NCBI RefSeq assembly: GCF_017104965.1
Contig: NZ_JAAGPR010000004.1
Coordinates: 372,001-436,000 of the forward strand
Direction: 5' to 3'
Length of the DNA: 64,000 bases
Source of the DNA: Paraburkholderia sp. Ac-20340
Lineage (GTDB): Bacteria; Pseudomonadota; Gammaproteobacteria; Burkholderiales; Burkholderiaceae
The translations under genes were made by a program, and so were the position numbers. The notes beneath the pieces were generated by a model, which had not been told where the DNA came from, searched no databases, and worked only from the letters and a program-made list of their open reading frames with translations. Of this stretch, positions 8,386 to 17,434 are shown one piece after another (position 1 is the first letter of the stretch; every line of letters starts with the position of its first letter).

Positions 8386-9344
8386 TCGATGCCCTGCAAT
8401 GCGGCCACTTCACGCGCGAAGTGTTAGAAGATCTGCGCGCCAGCGGCTATACCTGCGTCACGCCCACGCTCGGGTTCTGGGAAGGCACGCTCGAATCGAT
8501 GGACGCGATCGGACGCTGGCGCGATTTCGAGCGCGAATGCGCGGACCTCGTCGTGATCGCACGCAAGAGCGCCGATATCCGTCGCGCCGATGAAGAGGGC
8601 AAGCTCGCCGTTGTGCTCGGTTATCAGAATAGCAATCTGTTCGAAGACCGTCTCGCGTATATCGAACTGTTCGCGGATATGGGCGTGCGCGTCGTGCAGC
8701 TTACCTATAACAACCAGAACGAGCTGGGCGGCAGTTGCTATGAAGCGCAGGACAGCGGGCTGGCGCGTTTTGGCCGCGAAGTGGTGCGCGAGATGAATCG
8801 TGTGGGCATGGTGATCGATTGCTCGCATGTGGGCGATCGCACGACGCTCGACGCCATCGAATGGTCGGAAAAGCCGGTGGCCATCACGCATGCCAACGCG
8901 CGCGCCGTCTTCGATCACAAGCGCAACAAGAGCGATGCGGTGTTGCGTGCGCTGGTGGAAAACGGTGGCGTGATCGGCTGCGTGGCCTATCGCAACATCA
9001 CGCCGCAGGATGCCTGCACGACGGTGGATGCGTGGTGCCAGATGGTCGCGCGCACGGTCGAACTCACCTCGATCGACAGCGTGGGGATCGGCACCGACTA
9101 CAGCCACAACACGGGCCAGCCGGATCTCGACTGGATGCGCAAGGGCCGCTGGACGCGTTCGGTGCAATACGGTGCGGGATCGGCGGCGAATCCGGGCAAG
9201 ACACCGAAACCCGACTGGCTCAAGAGCGCGGGCGAACTGAACAAGGTGCACGAGGGCTTGCGCCGCATCGGCTTCAACGCGGAGGAAGTGCACAAGCTCA
9301 CGGCCGGCAACTGGCTGCGTCTCTATCAGGCCGTATTCGGCTGA
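8379..9344 (+). CDS. M19 (renal/membrane dipeptidase-fold) amidohydrolase with altered metal site
   Basis: 321 residues from ATG 8379. The overall pattern is that of peptidase family M19: MVIDCSHVGDRT carrying His150, PVAITHANARAVFDHKRNKSD carrying His171, IGTDYSHN and the C-terminal GGNW-like TAGNWLRLYQ. Other M19 ligands are changed. The N-terminal HxD expected in DGHND reads DALQC (residues 4-8), and the bridging Glu expected in VEGG reads GYQNS (Gln83). Only the two histidines of one site remain. It may hydrolyse an unusual amide with one metal ion, or bind rather than cut. It sits between the unknown pair and the ABC transporter, so its substrate is presumably the imported compound. Confidence 0.8.
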   Translation: MLIDALQCGHFTREVLEDLRASGYTCVTPTLGFWEGTLESMDAIGRWRDFERECADLVVIARKSADIRRADEEGKLAVVLGYQNSNLFEDRLAYIELFADMGVRVVQLTYNNQNELGGSCYEAQDSGLARFGREVVREMNRVGMVIDCSHVGDRTTLDAIEWSEKPVAITHANARAVFDHKRNKSDAVLRALVENGGVIGCVAYRNITPQDACTTVDAWCQMVARTVELTSIDSVGIGTDYSHNTGQPDLDWMRKGRWTRSVQYGAGSAANPGKTPKPDWLKSAGELNKVHEGLRRIGFNAEEVHKLTAGNWLRLYQAVFG

Positions 9345-9394
9345 ACGCAACACGATCCACATTTCAACCCGGTTTCCAGCCAGGAGGTCCCAGC

Positions 9395-10513
9395 ATGAAG
9401 AGCGACGACGATTACGCGATCGACCCGACCGATCGAATCGATCCGACGATTTCCACCGCTTCAACCGTCTCGCGGCGCGGCTTTCTGCGCGCCGCCGCCG
9501 CGGGCACGGCGCTCGTGGCCGCGCCGTGGGTGCGCCGCGCGGCCGCCGCCGACGACAACATGCTCTACGTGAACACGTGGGGCGGCAACTGGGAAGCGGC
9601 CGCGCGCCAGTACCTGTTCGATCCGTTCACGAAGGACACCGGCGTGCAGATCCGCACGGTCTCGCCGATTTCCTTTGCCAAGCTTGCCGCGCAGGTGCGC
9701 AACGGCACGTATCAATTCGATGTCACGACGCTCGGCGTCACCGACACCGCGCGCGCCAACGCGGCGCAACTGATCGAACCGGCGCATGGGCATCTGGACG
9801 AGCACGCGCTGTGGTCGGGCGCGATCTACGAAAACGGTCTCGCCACCCACGCGTTCGCGAACCAGATTGCGTATCAGAAGGACGCGTTCGGCAGCGGTGG
9901 GATTCGTAACTGGAGCGACTTCTGGAATCTCAAGCAGTATCCGGGCGCGCGCAGCCTGCAACGCTACCCCACGCGCGTGCTGGCCTACGCGCTGCTCGCC
10001 GATGGCGTGCCGCCCGAGCATCTGTTTCCCTACGATCTCGACCGTGCCTTCCGCGCGCTCGACCGTCTCAAGCCCGCGATTCGCGTGTGGTGGACCGAAG
10101 GCCCGCAATCGCAGCAGCTGTTGCGTGACGGCGAAGTGAAGGCCATCGCGATCTGGAACGACTACGCGAAGACCGTCAAGGACACTTCGAAGACGCCGAT
10201 CGAAATCGTCTGGAATCAGGCCGTGATCGACAAGGGCTGCTGGGTGGTGGCGAAGGGCACGCCGCGCGCGAAGAACGCGTGGCGTCTCGTGCAGCATATC
10301 GCCGGCAATCCGGCGGGGCTTGCGCGCTTCAATGCGGTCGACGGTTCCGGCCCGCTCAATCCCAAGGCGTTCGATTACATGGACGCCGCGACGAAGCAGA
10401 ACGCGCCGACGTTGCCCGAGCATCTGCAGCAGGCTGTTGTGCTCGACGGCGTGAAGCTGCTGCCGCAACTCGACCAGATCGCGTCGCGTTTCGATCGCTG
10501 GATGACGCTCTGA
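9395..10513 (+). CDS. ABC transporter substrate-binding protein, spermidine/putrescine (PotD/PotF) type, Tat-exported
   Basis: 372 residues from ATG 9395, preceded by AGGAGG. A twin-arginine signal is visible (SRRGFLRAAAAGTALVAAP, residues about 28-46, with cleavage after RRAAAA). The mature protein starts DDNMLYVNTWGGNWEAA and resembles extracellular solute-binding protein family 1/PotD: LIEPAHGHLDE, NWSDFWNLKQYPG, and a late segment on residual density, VIWNQAVIDKGCWVVAKGTPRAKNAW. It delivers the ligand to the two permeases encoded next. Polyamine-like ligands are inferred from family; Tat export would imply folding before secretion. Confidence 0.9.
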   Translation: MKSDDDYAIDPTDRIDPTISTASTVSRRGFLRAAAAGTALVAAPWVRRAAAADDNMLYVNTWGGNWEAAARQYLFDPFTKDTGVQIRTVSPISFAKLAAQVRNGTYQFDVTTLGVTDTARANAAQLIEPAHGHLDEHALWSGAIYENGLATHAFANQIAYQKDAFGSGGIRNWSDFWNLKQYPGARSLQRYPTRVLAYALLADGVPPEHLFPYDLDRAFRALDRLKPAIRVWWTEGPQSQQLLRDGEVKAIAIWNDYAKTVKDTSKTPIEIVWNQAVIDKGCWVVAKGTPRAKNAWRLVQHIAGNPAGLARFNAVDGSGPLNPKAFDYMDAATKQNAPTLPEHLQQAVVLDGVKLLPQLDQIASRFDRWMTL

Positions 10514-10596
10514 CGCTACGCGTATGGCGTGTTGCCGTTCCTTGCGCACGCGGCAATCGATGGTTGCGTGCGCAATCTTATTCCTGGAGTTCAACC

Positions 10597-11499
10597 TTGG
10601 CTGAATCGACCCTTTCGAGCATGCCGATCGTCGACGAAGCGGCGCAGGCCGCCGGCGCGCCCGCGCAGCGCGAGCACGTGGACCGCCGGCCCAATCCGTG
10701 GCTGCTGTACGTGCCGGCGCTGGTGTTCCTCGCCGTGTTTTTCGTTGTGCCGCTCGGCTACGTGATCTTTATGAGCGTGAGCGAGCCGACCTTCGGCTTC
10801 GGCAATTTCGTCGATCTGCTGGGCTCCGCGCATTTTCGCAGCGTGCTTGTGCACACCTTTCTCAGCTCGGCGTTCGTGACGCTGTGTGCGCTCGTCTGCG
10901 CGTATCCGCTGGCTTATGTGGCCGCGACCGGATCGGCGTTCGTCTCGCGCCTGATGCTCACCGTGCTGGCGCTCAGTTTCTGGACCAGCTTTCTCGTCAA
11001 GACGTACGCGTGGATGGTGATTCTGGGCGTGAGCGGGCCGCTTTCTGCGCTGCTCGAAACGCTCGGCTGGCGGCCCGCGCCGCACATGCTGTTCACCTCG
11101 TTCAGTTCGACACTCGCCATGACCCATGCGCTCGTGCCGTTCATGGCGATGGCGCTCTACGCGGTCATGAAGCGCATCGACGTGCGTCTCATGCGTGCCG
11201 CCGAAAGCCTGGGCGCGCAGCCGTGGCGGGCGTTTCGCGAAGTCTGGCTGCCGCTGAGCGCGCCGGGCATCGTCAACGGCTGCACGCTGGTGTTCATCAC
11301 CTCGCTGGGCTTTTACGTGATGCCCGCGCTGCTCGGCAGTCCGCACGACCAGATGATTTCGGGCGTGGTGGGCGACCAGATCGAACAGGTGCTGGATTTC
11401 GGCATGGCGTCGGCGATGTCGATTGTTCTGCTCGTTCTCACCCTGGCTGTGTTCGCGCTGTATCACCGTTTCGTCGGCCTCGACCGGCTCTGGAAATGA
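10597..11499 (+). CDS. ABC transporter permease, PotB-like
   Basis: 300 residues with six predicted membrane segments, starting PNPWLLYVPALVFLAVFFVVPLGYVIF, and the EAA-loop typical of binding-protein-dependent permeases (ESLGAQPWRAFREVWLPLSAPGIVNG). I chose TTG 10597 because CTGGAG lies about 10 bp upstream; the alternative ATG at 10621 has no ribosome site. The ligand group is spermidine/putrescine or a related amine. It pairs with the following permease, 4 bp away. Confidence 0.9.
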   Translation: MAESTLSSMPIVDEAAQAAGAPAQREHVDRRPNPWLLYVPALVFLAVFFVVPLGYVIFMSVSEPTFGFGNFVDLLGSAHFRSVLVHTFLSSAFVTLCALVCAYPLAYVAATGSAFVSRLMLTVLALSFWTSFLVKTYAWMVILGVSGPLSALLETLGWRPAPHMLFTSFSSTLAMTHALVPFMAMALYAVMKRIDVRLMRAAESLGAQPWRAFREVWLPLSAPGIVNGCTLVFITSLGFYVMPALLGSPHDQMISGVVGDQIEQVLDFGMASAMSIVLLVLTLAVFALYHRFVGLDRLWK

Positions 11500-11503
11500 C
11501 GTC

Positions 11504-12313
11504 ATGAAAAAGCCCGTGCAGATTCTCGCCTGCTTCATCGCGCTCGTGCTTATCGCGCCGCTCGCGATTGTCGTGCCGATGTCGTTCAGTTCGGCGGCTT
11601 CGCTCGAATTCCCGCCGCCCGGCTGGTCGGCGGCCAGCTACGCGCGCTTCTTCGCTTCGCCCGACTGGATGGGCTCGCTGTGGCATAGCGTGTTCATCGC
11701 TTCGTGCGCGACGCTGATCGCCCTGGCGCTGGCGATTCCCGCTTCGTTTGCGCTCGTGCGTCACACATTCTTCGGGCGCGGCGCATTCAACCTGCTGCTC
11801 ATGATGCCGATGATCGTGCCGCAGATCGTCATGGCGCTCGGCTATTACACGTATTTCGGCCGCCTGCGCATGAGCCAGAGTTTTGCGGCCCTGATCGTTG
11901 CGCATGCCTGTCTCGCGCTGCCCGTCGCGACGCTGATCCTGACCGCCGCCATCAAATCCTTCGACCGCAATCTCGAACGCGCCGCGATGAATCTGGGCGC
12001 GCGGCCGCTGCGCACGTTCTTTCTCGTGACGCTGCCCGTGCTGCGTCCGGCCGTCATGGTCGCTGCGCTGTTCTCGTTCATCCAGTCCTTCGACGAAGCC
12101 GTGATCGCCGTGTTTCTCGCAGGCCCGGACACCGGCACGCTGCCGCGCCAGATGTTCAACAGTTTCCGTATGGAAGCCGATCCGGTGATTTCCGCTGCGT
12201 CGTCGTTTCTGCTCGCGCTCGTCTGCGCCGCGATTTTCGCGCCGCTCGCGGTGCGCCTCGTGCGCCGGCGCCTGACTGTCGCGCCGGTCGCGCCTGGCGC
12301 CGTACGTTCCTGA
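11504..12313 (+). CDS. ABC transporter permease, PotC-like
   Basis: 269 residues, start ATG 11504 only 4 bp after the previous stop. Six membrane segments (LACFIALVLIAPLAIVVPMSF first) and an EAA-type loop, AAMNLGARPLRTFFLVTLPVLRPAVM, which contacts the ATPase. The second inner-membrane subunit of the importer, matching the PotC/YdcV group by length and order. Confidence 0.9.
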   Translation: MKKPVQILACFIALVLIAPLAIVVPMSFSSAASLEFPPPGWSAASYARFFASPDWMGSLWHSVFIASCATLIALALAIPASFALVRHTFFGRGAFNLLLMMPMIVPQIVMALGYYTYFGRLRMSQSFAALIVAHACLALPVATLILTAAIKSFDRNLERAAMNLGARPLRTFFLVTLPVLRPAVMVAALFSFIQSFDEAVIAVFLAGPDTGTLPRQMFNSFRMEADPVISAASSFLLALVCAAIFAPLAVRLVRRRLTVAPVAPGAVRS

Positions 12314-12346
12314 TCAGCCGTTTGCCCATTATTCGTTGAGGTTCCC

Positions 12347-13411
12347 ATGCAAGCCCGCTCCCTCACGCTCGACCAGGTCAGCAAGACCTACGACGGCCAG
12401 CATCGCGCCGTCGATCGCGTATCGCTCGACATCCAGCCCGGCGAGTTCGTGTCCTTTCTCGGCCCGTCGGGCTCGGGCAAGACCACGACGCTGATGATGA
12501 TCGCCGGCTTCGAACACGCCAGTTCCGGCGCGATCCGCATTGCCGGTCGCGCGATCGACAATGTGCCCGCCTACGCGCGCAATATCGGCATGGTGTTTCA
12601 GAACTATGCGCTGTTTCCGCACCTGAGCGTGGCCGATAACGTGGCGTTCCCGCTGCGCATGCGCGGCGTTGCCCGGGCCGAAAAGCAACGTCGCGTGAAG
12701 ACGGCGCTGGAGATGGTCGGGCTGGGCGGCTACGCGGCGCGTCACCCGGCGGCGCTCTCGGGCGGCCAGCAGCAGCGCGTGGCGCTGGCGCGCGCACTCG
12801 TGTTCGAGCCGGATGTGGTGCTGCTCGACGAACCGCTCGGCGCGCTCGACAAGGCGATGCGCGAGCATATGCAGATCGAGCTCAAGCGCATTCATCGCGA
12901 TCTGGGCGTGACGATGATCTACGTGACCCACGACCAGACCGAAGCGATGACGATGTCCGATCGCATCGCGGTGTTCAACGCGGGCCGCATCGAGCAGATC
13001 GGCACGCCCGACGAGGTGTATTTCGAACCGGCTACGCGTTTTGTCGCTTCGTTCGTCGGCGACAGCAATCTGTTCGAAGGCCGCGCGCTCGGCGAGGGAC
13101 GCTTCGCGCTGCCAGGCGGCGACTTCACCGGCCGCAAGCGCTTCGAGGCTACGCCGGGCGCGAAAGTGGACGTGCTGCTGCGCCCCGAAATGATCCATTG
13201 CGGCGAAGCCGTCACGCGTAATCAATGCGACGTGCAGCGCCAGTTACTGATCGACACGATGGTCAATTACGGCGACAGCGTGCTGCTGAGCGGCCGTTGC
13301 GACGACATCGCCCTGCGTGTGCGTGTGCGCGGCCCGGAAGCGCGCGAGCTTGCGCCCGGTGCGCGCTGTGCCGTGGGCTGGAAGTCGTCGGATCTGCATG
13401 TGGTGGTGTGA
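12347..13411 (+). CDS. ABC transporter ATP-binding protein, PotA-like
   Basis: 354 residues. Walker A GPSGSGKTT (residues 39-47), Q-loop in MVFQNYALFPHLSV, ABC signature LSGGQQQRVALARAL, Walker B VVLLDEPLGALD and the switch His in IYVTHDQTEAM. After residue about 240 comes a TOBE-like regulatory domain (VDVLLRPEMIHCG), normal for polyamine and iron importers. It energises the two permeases encoded upstream. Its 3' end is followed by a 68-bp gap before the aminotransferase. Confidence 0.93.
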   Translation: MQARSLTLDQVSKTYDGQHRAVDRVSLDIQPGEFVSFLGPSGSGKTTTLMMIAGFEHASSGAIRIAGRAIDNVPAYARNIGMVFQNYALFPHLSVADNVAFPLRMRGVARAEKQRRVKTALEMVGLGGYAARHPAALSGGQQQRVALARALVFEPDVVLLDEPLGALDKAMREHMQIELKRIHRDLGVTMIYVTHDQTEAMTMSDRIAVFNAGRIEQIGTPDEVYFEPATRFVASFVGDSNLFEGRALGEGRFALPGGDFTGRKRFEATPGAKVDVLLRPEMIHCGEAVTRNQCDVQRQLLIDTMVNYGDSVLLSGRCDDIALRVRVRGPEARELAPGARCAVGWKSSDLHVVV

Positions 13412-13479
13412 GGTCGAGCGCGCGAGCGCCCCGCATCGAACCCCTCTCCCTGTATTAGCGAACAAAAAAGGATTTGCCC

Positions 13480-14883
13480 ATGAACGCCCCTCACGAAGTC
13501 ATTGCGCCGAGCGCACTGCAACGCAGCGACGCCGCGCACCTGCTGCATCCCTATACGAATCTGAGCCTGCATGAAGCGGTCGGCGCGCACGTTATCACTG
13601 GCGGCGATGGCATCCATGTGATCGACGAACACGGCAAGCGCTATATCGAAGGGCTCGCCGGGCTGTTCTGCGCGGGCCTGGGCTTTAGCGAGGAACGTCT
13701 TGTCGAAGCCGCCGTACGCCAGATGCGCGCGATGCCGTTCTATCATGCGTTTGCGCACAAATCGACGGCGCCTGCCATCGAACTTGCCGAAAAGCTGCTC
13801 GCGCTCGCGCCTGTGCCCATGGCGAAAGCCTTTTTCGCCAACTCCGGTTCCGAAGCCAACGACACCGCCGTGAAGCTGATCTGGTATTACAACAACGCAA
13901 TCGGCCGCCCGCAAAAGAAGAAGATCATTTCGCGCCTGCGTGCGTATCACGGCGTTACGGTGGCGTCGGCGAGTCTCACGGGGCTGCCGCTCAATCATCG
14001 CGATTTCGATCTGCCGATTCAGGGCGTGCTGCATACGATGTGCCCGCATTACTATCGCAACGGCTTGCCCGGCGAAAGCGAAGAAGCCTTCGCCAGCCGC
14101 TGCGCCGACGAACTCGAAGCGCTGATCCTGCGCGAAGGCCCGGACACCGTAGCGGCCTTTTTCGCGGAGCCGGTGATGGTCTCGGGCGGCGTGATCGTGC
14201 CGCCGAAAACCTACTTCGAAAAAGTACAGGCCGTGCTGCGCAAGTACGACATTCTCTTCGTCGCCGATGAAGTGATCTGCGGTTTCGGCCGCACCGGCAA
14301 CTGGTTCGGCTCGCAGACCTTCGGCATCGAACCGGACATGATCAGCGTGGCCAAGCAGCTTTCGGCCGCCTATATGCCGATTTCGGCGCTGCTCATCAAC
14401 GAGAAGATCGAACGCGTACTCGTTGCGCAGAGCGCGAAGCTCGGCTCGTTTTCGCACGGCTTCACTTACGGCGGGCATCCGGTTGCCGCCGCCGTGGCGC
14501 TGGAGGCGCTGAAGATCTACGAGGAACGCGATATCGTCGGTCACGTGCGACGCGTGGCGCCGCGCTTCGCGCAGGGCATCGCGCGGCTTGGCGCGCATCC
14601 GCTGATCGGCGAAGCGCGTGTGAGCGGCCTTGTCGCAGGTCTGGAATTCGTGCGCGACAAGACCTCGCGCGAGAACTTCGCACCGGAGGCGGGCGTGGCC
14701 GCGTTTGCGGGCCAGCGTGCGCGCGAGCATGGCGTGATTACGCGCGCGCTCGGCGATACGCTGAGCCTGTGCCCCGCGATGATCATCGACGAAACGCAGA
14801 TCGACGATCTGGTCGAGCGGATCGAACGCGCGCTCGACGACGCGCTGGTCTATGCACGCGAGCGCGGCCATGTCGACTTCTGA
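13480..14883 (+). CDS. Class III (omega) aminotransferase, putrescine/polyamine-pyruvate type
   Basis: 467 residues of the PLP-dependent fold-type I class III family. Features: LFCAGLGFSEERLVEAAVRQM, FFANSGSEANDTAVKLIW, the AYHG turn after RLR, FFAEPVM, VADEVICGFGRTG, and the PLP lysine Lys292 in SVAKQLSAAYMP. This resembles the SpuC-type group that moves the terminal amino group of putrescine or related diamines to pyruvate, yielding an aldehyde. The next gene encodes an aldehyde dehydrogenase, overlapping by 14 bp, so the two steps are likely consecutive. ATG 13480 follows AAAAAAGGA. The exact amine cannot be told from sequence. Confidence 0.88.
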   Translation: MNAPHEVIAPSALQRSDAAHLLHPYTNLSLHEAVGAHVITGGDGIHVIDEHGKRYIEGLAGLFCAGLGFSEERLVEAAVRQMRAMPFYHAFAHKSTAPAIELAEKLLALAPVPMAKAFFANSGSEANDTAVKLIWYYNNAIGRPQKKKIISRLRAYHGVTVASASLTGLPLNHRDFDLPIQGVLHTMCPHYYRNGLPGESEEAFASRCADELEALILREGPDTVAAFFAEPVMVSGGVIVPPKTYFEKVQAVLRKYDILFVADEVICGFGRTGNWFGSQTFGIEPDMISVAKQLSAAYMPISALLINEKIERVLVAQSAKLGSFSHGFTYGGHPVAAAVALEALKIYEERDIVGHVRRVAPRFAQGIARLGAHPLIGEARVSGLVAGLEFVRDKTSRENFAPEAGVAAFAGQRAREHGVITRALGDTLSLCPAMIIDETQIDDLVERIERALDDALVYARERGHVDF

Positions 14884-16339
14884 ACGCGTCGCCTGCACGG
14901 CACCCTACGCCACGCTCGGGCTGTTGATCGACGGCCGCTGGCAGACGCACGCGCGCGAAGGCGAAGCGGTGTTCGATCCCGCGACGGAGCGCGAGATCGG
15001 CTGGCTACCGCACGCCGACGATGCCGATATAAGCGCCGCGCTCGCCGCCGCACAACGCGCCTTCGTGCACTGGAGCGTGACATCGGCCTACGAGCGCGCG
15101 CGTGTGCTGCGGCGCTTTGCCGAGCGCGTGCTGGAAACCGCAGCGGCGATCGCCACCGGCATCGTGCGCGATCAGGGCAAGCCATTCGAGGAAGCGCTGG
15201 CAGAAGTGCGCTTCGCAGCCGATCACATTGTCTGGCATGCGGAAGAGTGCCGCCGCATTTACGGGCGCGAGATTCCCTCGCGCGACGTGCGTGTGCAGCA
15301 GCGCGTCGTGCGCGAACCGGTGGGCGTGTGTGTGGCATTTACGCCGTGGAATTTTCCCTTCAGCCAGGCCGTGCGCAAGGTGTGTGCGGCGCTTGGCGCG
15401 GGTTGTACGCTCGTGCTCAAGGGGCCGGAGGCGTCCCCTTCGGCCGTCGTGGCGCTGGGCCGCGCGCTGCAGGAAGCGGGCTTGCCCGATGGCTGTCTGA
15501 ATCTCCTGTGGGGCAAGCCGTCGGCGTTGTCCGAGCGGCTGATTGCCGACGATATCGTGCGTAAGGTCTCGTTCACCGGTTCGGTCGAAGTCGGCAAACA
15601 ACTGGCCGCGCTGGCCGGCCGCCACATGAAGCGCACGACGATGGAACTGGGCGGCCATGCCCCCGTGCTTGTCTTCGCCGATGCCGATATCGACGCCTGC
15701 GCACGCGCGCTCGCCGTGCAGAAACTGCGCAATGCGGGGCAGGTCTGCATCTCGCCCACGCGCTTTTACATCGAGCGGCCGGCCTACGAGCGGTTTGTCG
15801 GGACCTTCACGGAGGCGATGCGCGCCACGCGTGTGGGCGCGGGCGACGAACCCGGCGTGCAGATGGGGCCGTTGTGTCACGCCCGCCGCGTGCAGGCGAT
15901 GCAAGACCTGGTCGACGACGCCATCGCTCACGGCGCCACGCTCGCGACAGGCGGCTCGCGTTTGCGGGAACGCGGGTACTTCTACGCGCCCACGGTGCTG
16001 TGCGGCGAACTCGGCGCGACGCGCGTGATGCGCGAAGAACCCTTCGGGCCGCTCGCCGCGGTGGTGCCGTTCGACAGTTTCGACGGCGCGATCGATGCTG
16101 CAAATGCGTTGCCTTTCGGGCTGGCCTCGTATGTATTTACGCGTTCGGCGGCGCAGGCGCATCATGCGGCGCGAAGGCTGAAAGCGGGCATGGTCAGCGT
16201 GAATCACTTCGGCCTGGCGTTGCCGGAAACGCCGTTTGGCGGCCTGCACGATAGCGGCTACGGCAGCGAAGGTGGCAGCGAAACCTTCGACGGTTATCTG
16301 GCGACACGCTTCATCACGCAGTTCGATCCCTTGCCGTAA
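14870..16339 (+). CDS. NAD(P)-dependent aldehyde dehydrogenase (succinate-semialdehyde/aminoaldehyde type)
   Basis: 489 residues, ALDH superfamily. Catalytic Cys293 in NAGQVCISPTRF, general base Glu259 in TMELGGHAP, nucleotide-binding FTGSVEVGKQL, and PWNFPFSQAVRK are all present. The sequence is closest in style to the GabD/succinate-semialdehyde group. It presumably oxidises the aminoaldehyde made by the adjacent aminotransferase. The ATG lies inside the 3' end of the aminotransferase gene, a translational-coupling arrangement. Substrate inferred from context. Confidence 0.9.
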   Translation: MSTSERVACTAPYATLGLLIDGRWQTHAREGEAVFDPATEREIGWLPHADDADISAALAAAQRAFVHWSVTSAYERARVLRRFAERVLETAAAIATGIVRDQGKPFEEALAEVRFAADHIVWHAEECRRIYGREIPSRDVRVQQRVVREPVGVCVAFTPWNFPFSQAVRKVCAALGAGCTLVLKGPEASPSAVVALGRALQEAGLPDGCLNLLWGKPSALSERLIADDIVRKVSFTGSVEVGKQLAALAGRHMKRTTMELGGHAPVLVFADADIDACARALAVQKLRNAGQVCISPTRFYIERPAYERFVGTFTEAMRATRVGAGDEPGVQMGPLCHARRVQAMQDLVDDAIAHGATLATGGSRLRERGYFYAPTVLCGELGATRVMREEPFGPLAAVVPFDSFDGAIDAANALPFGLASYVFTRSAAQAHHAARRLKAGMVSVNHFGLALPETPFGGLHDSGYGSEGGSETFDGYLATRFITQFDPLP

Positions 16340-16374
16340 TTTTTTTGCGCATCATATTTAGGCATCCAAAATTA

Positions 16375-17397
16375 ATGAAAGCCTTCTATTCAGACCGGCA
16401 GATGCGGCATCGGCCCACGCGTTCGTTTTATCGCGGGCGCTTTACGGCGGCACACGAAAATCCCGAACGCGTCGCCTGTCTGCAACGTGCGCTGGAGCGT
16501 GCAGGCTGCGTGACGAGCGAGCCGAAAGACGCCGGACTCGCGCCGATACTTGCTGTGCACGACAGTGGCTACGTCGAGTTCGTGCGCGACGCCTGGATGC
16601 GCTGGCGTGTCGATGGCGCACACGGCGAAGTGATTCCCAACGTGTTCCCGCCGTCGCGCGAAAGCGTGGGCGATCGCACGGGATTGCCGGTACTCGCGCA
16701 GGCTGGCGTTTATATGGGAGATCTGAGTTGCCCGATCGGCGAGGGCACGTTCGAGGGCGCGTACTGGTCGGCGCAAGCCGCGGTGTCGGCGGCGGATGCG
16801 GTGCTGGCCGGCGAAGCGCTTGCGCTCGCGGTATGCCGTCCGCCCGGCCACCACGCGCAACGCGATCGCGCATCGGGCTATTGCTTCTTCAATAACGCGG
16901 CGATTGCCGCGACGCGCTTGCGCGAGCGTTTCGAGCGCGTGGCGATCGTCGACTTCGACATGCATCACGGCGATGGCACGCAGGCGATTTTCTATACGCG
17001 CGCCGATGTGCTTACCGCATCGACGCATGCCGATCCGCGCGACACGTTCCCGTTCTATAGCGGTGCGGCCGATGAAGGCGGCGCAGGCGCGGGCCTGGGC
17101 GCGAATTTCAACATCCCGCTGCCCGCCGGCGCCGACGACGACACGTTCGTCGCCGCCGTGGCCGCGCTATTCGAGCGCGCGAGCACATTCGGCGCGCAGG
17201 CTCTGGTGATCGCGGCAGGCTGGGACGCGCACGGCGACGATCCCCTTTCTCCCTTCGACATCACCAGCGCTGCCTATACGCGGATTGCGCGACTCATGCG
17301 GGCGCAGTCGCTGCCCACGGTGATCGTGCAGGAGGGCGGCTATCACCACGGCGCGATCGAGGACGCGCTGCTCGGGTTTCTCGGCGGCCTCGCCTGA
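16375..17397 (+). CDS. Acetylpolyamine amidohydrolase (HDAC superfamily)
   Basis: 340 residues matching the class II HDAC-like acetylpolyamine amidohydrolases such as the Mycoplana ramosa enzyme: N-terminal MKAFYSDRQ, LAVHDSGYVEFVRDAW, CRPPGHHAQRD (His159-His160), ASGYCFFNNAA, DFDMHHGDGTQ (Asp195, His197 zinc ligands), the third ligand Asp in AGWDAHGDDPL, and the catalytic tyrosine in EGGYHHG. All catalytic residues are retained. The zinc enzyme removes acetyl or similar acyl groups from N-acylated polyamines. This is the strongest clue to the operon's substrate, an acylated polyamine. I chose ATG 16375 over an upstream TTG at 16345 because it matches the family start. Confidence 0.88.
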   Translation: MKAFYSDRQMRHRPTRSFYRGRFTAAHENPERVACLQRALERAGCVTSEPKDAGLAPILAVHDSGYVEFVRDAWMRWRVDGAHGEVIPNVFPPSRESVGDRTGLPVLAQAGVYMGDLSCPIGEGTFEGAYWSAQAAVSAADAVLAGEALALAVCRPPGHHAQRDRASGYCFFNNAAIAATRLRERFERVAIVDFDMHHGDGTQAIFYTRADVLTASTHADPRDTFPFYSGAADEGGAGAGLGANFNIPLPAGADDDTFVAAVAALFERASTFGAQALVIAAGWDAHGDDPLSPFDITSAAYTRIARLMRAQSLPTVIVQEGGYHHGAIEDALLGFLGGLA

Positions 17398-17434
17398 GGC
17401 GCACACACTTTTTACAACAGCAAAGGGGTTCGCA

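Noticed and set aside
13267..14898. Long open frame (543 codons) antisense to the aminotransferase gene
   Set aside because: Arg/His-rich product, no ribosome site, and fully overlaps a well-supported PLP enzyme; a high-GC shadow frame.
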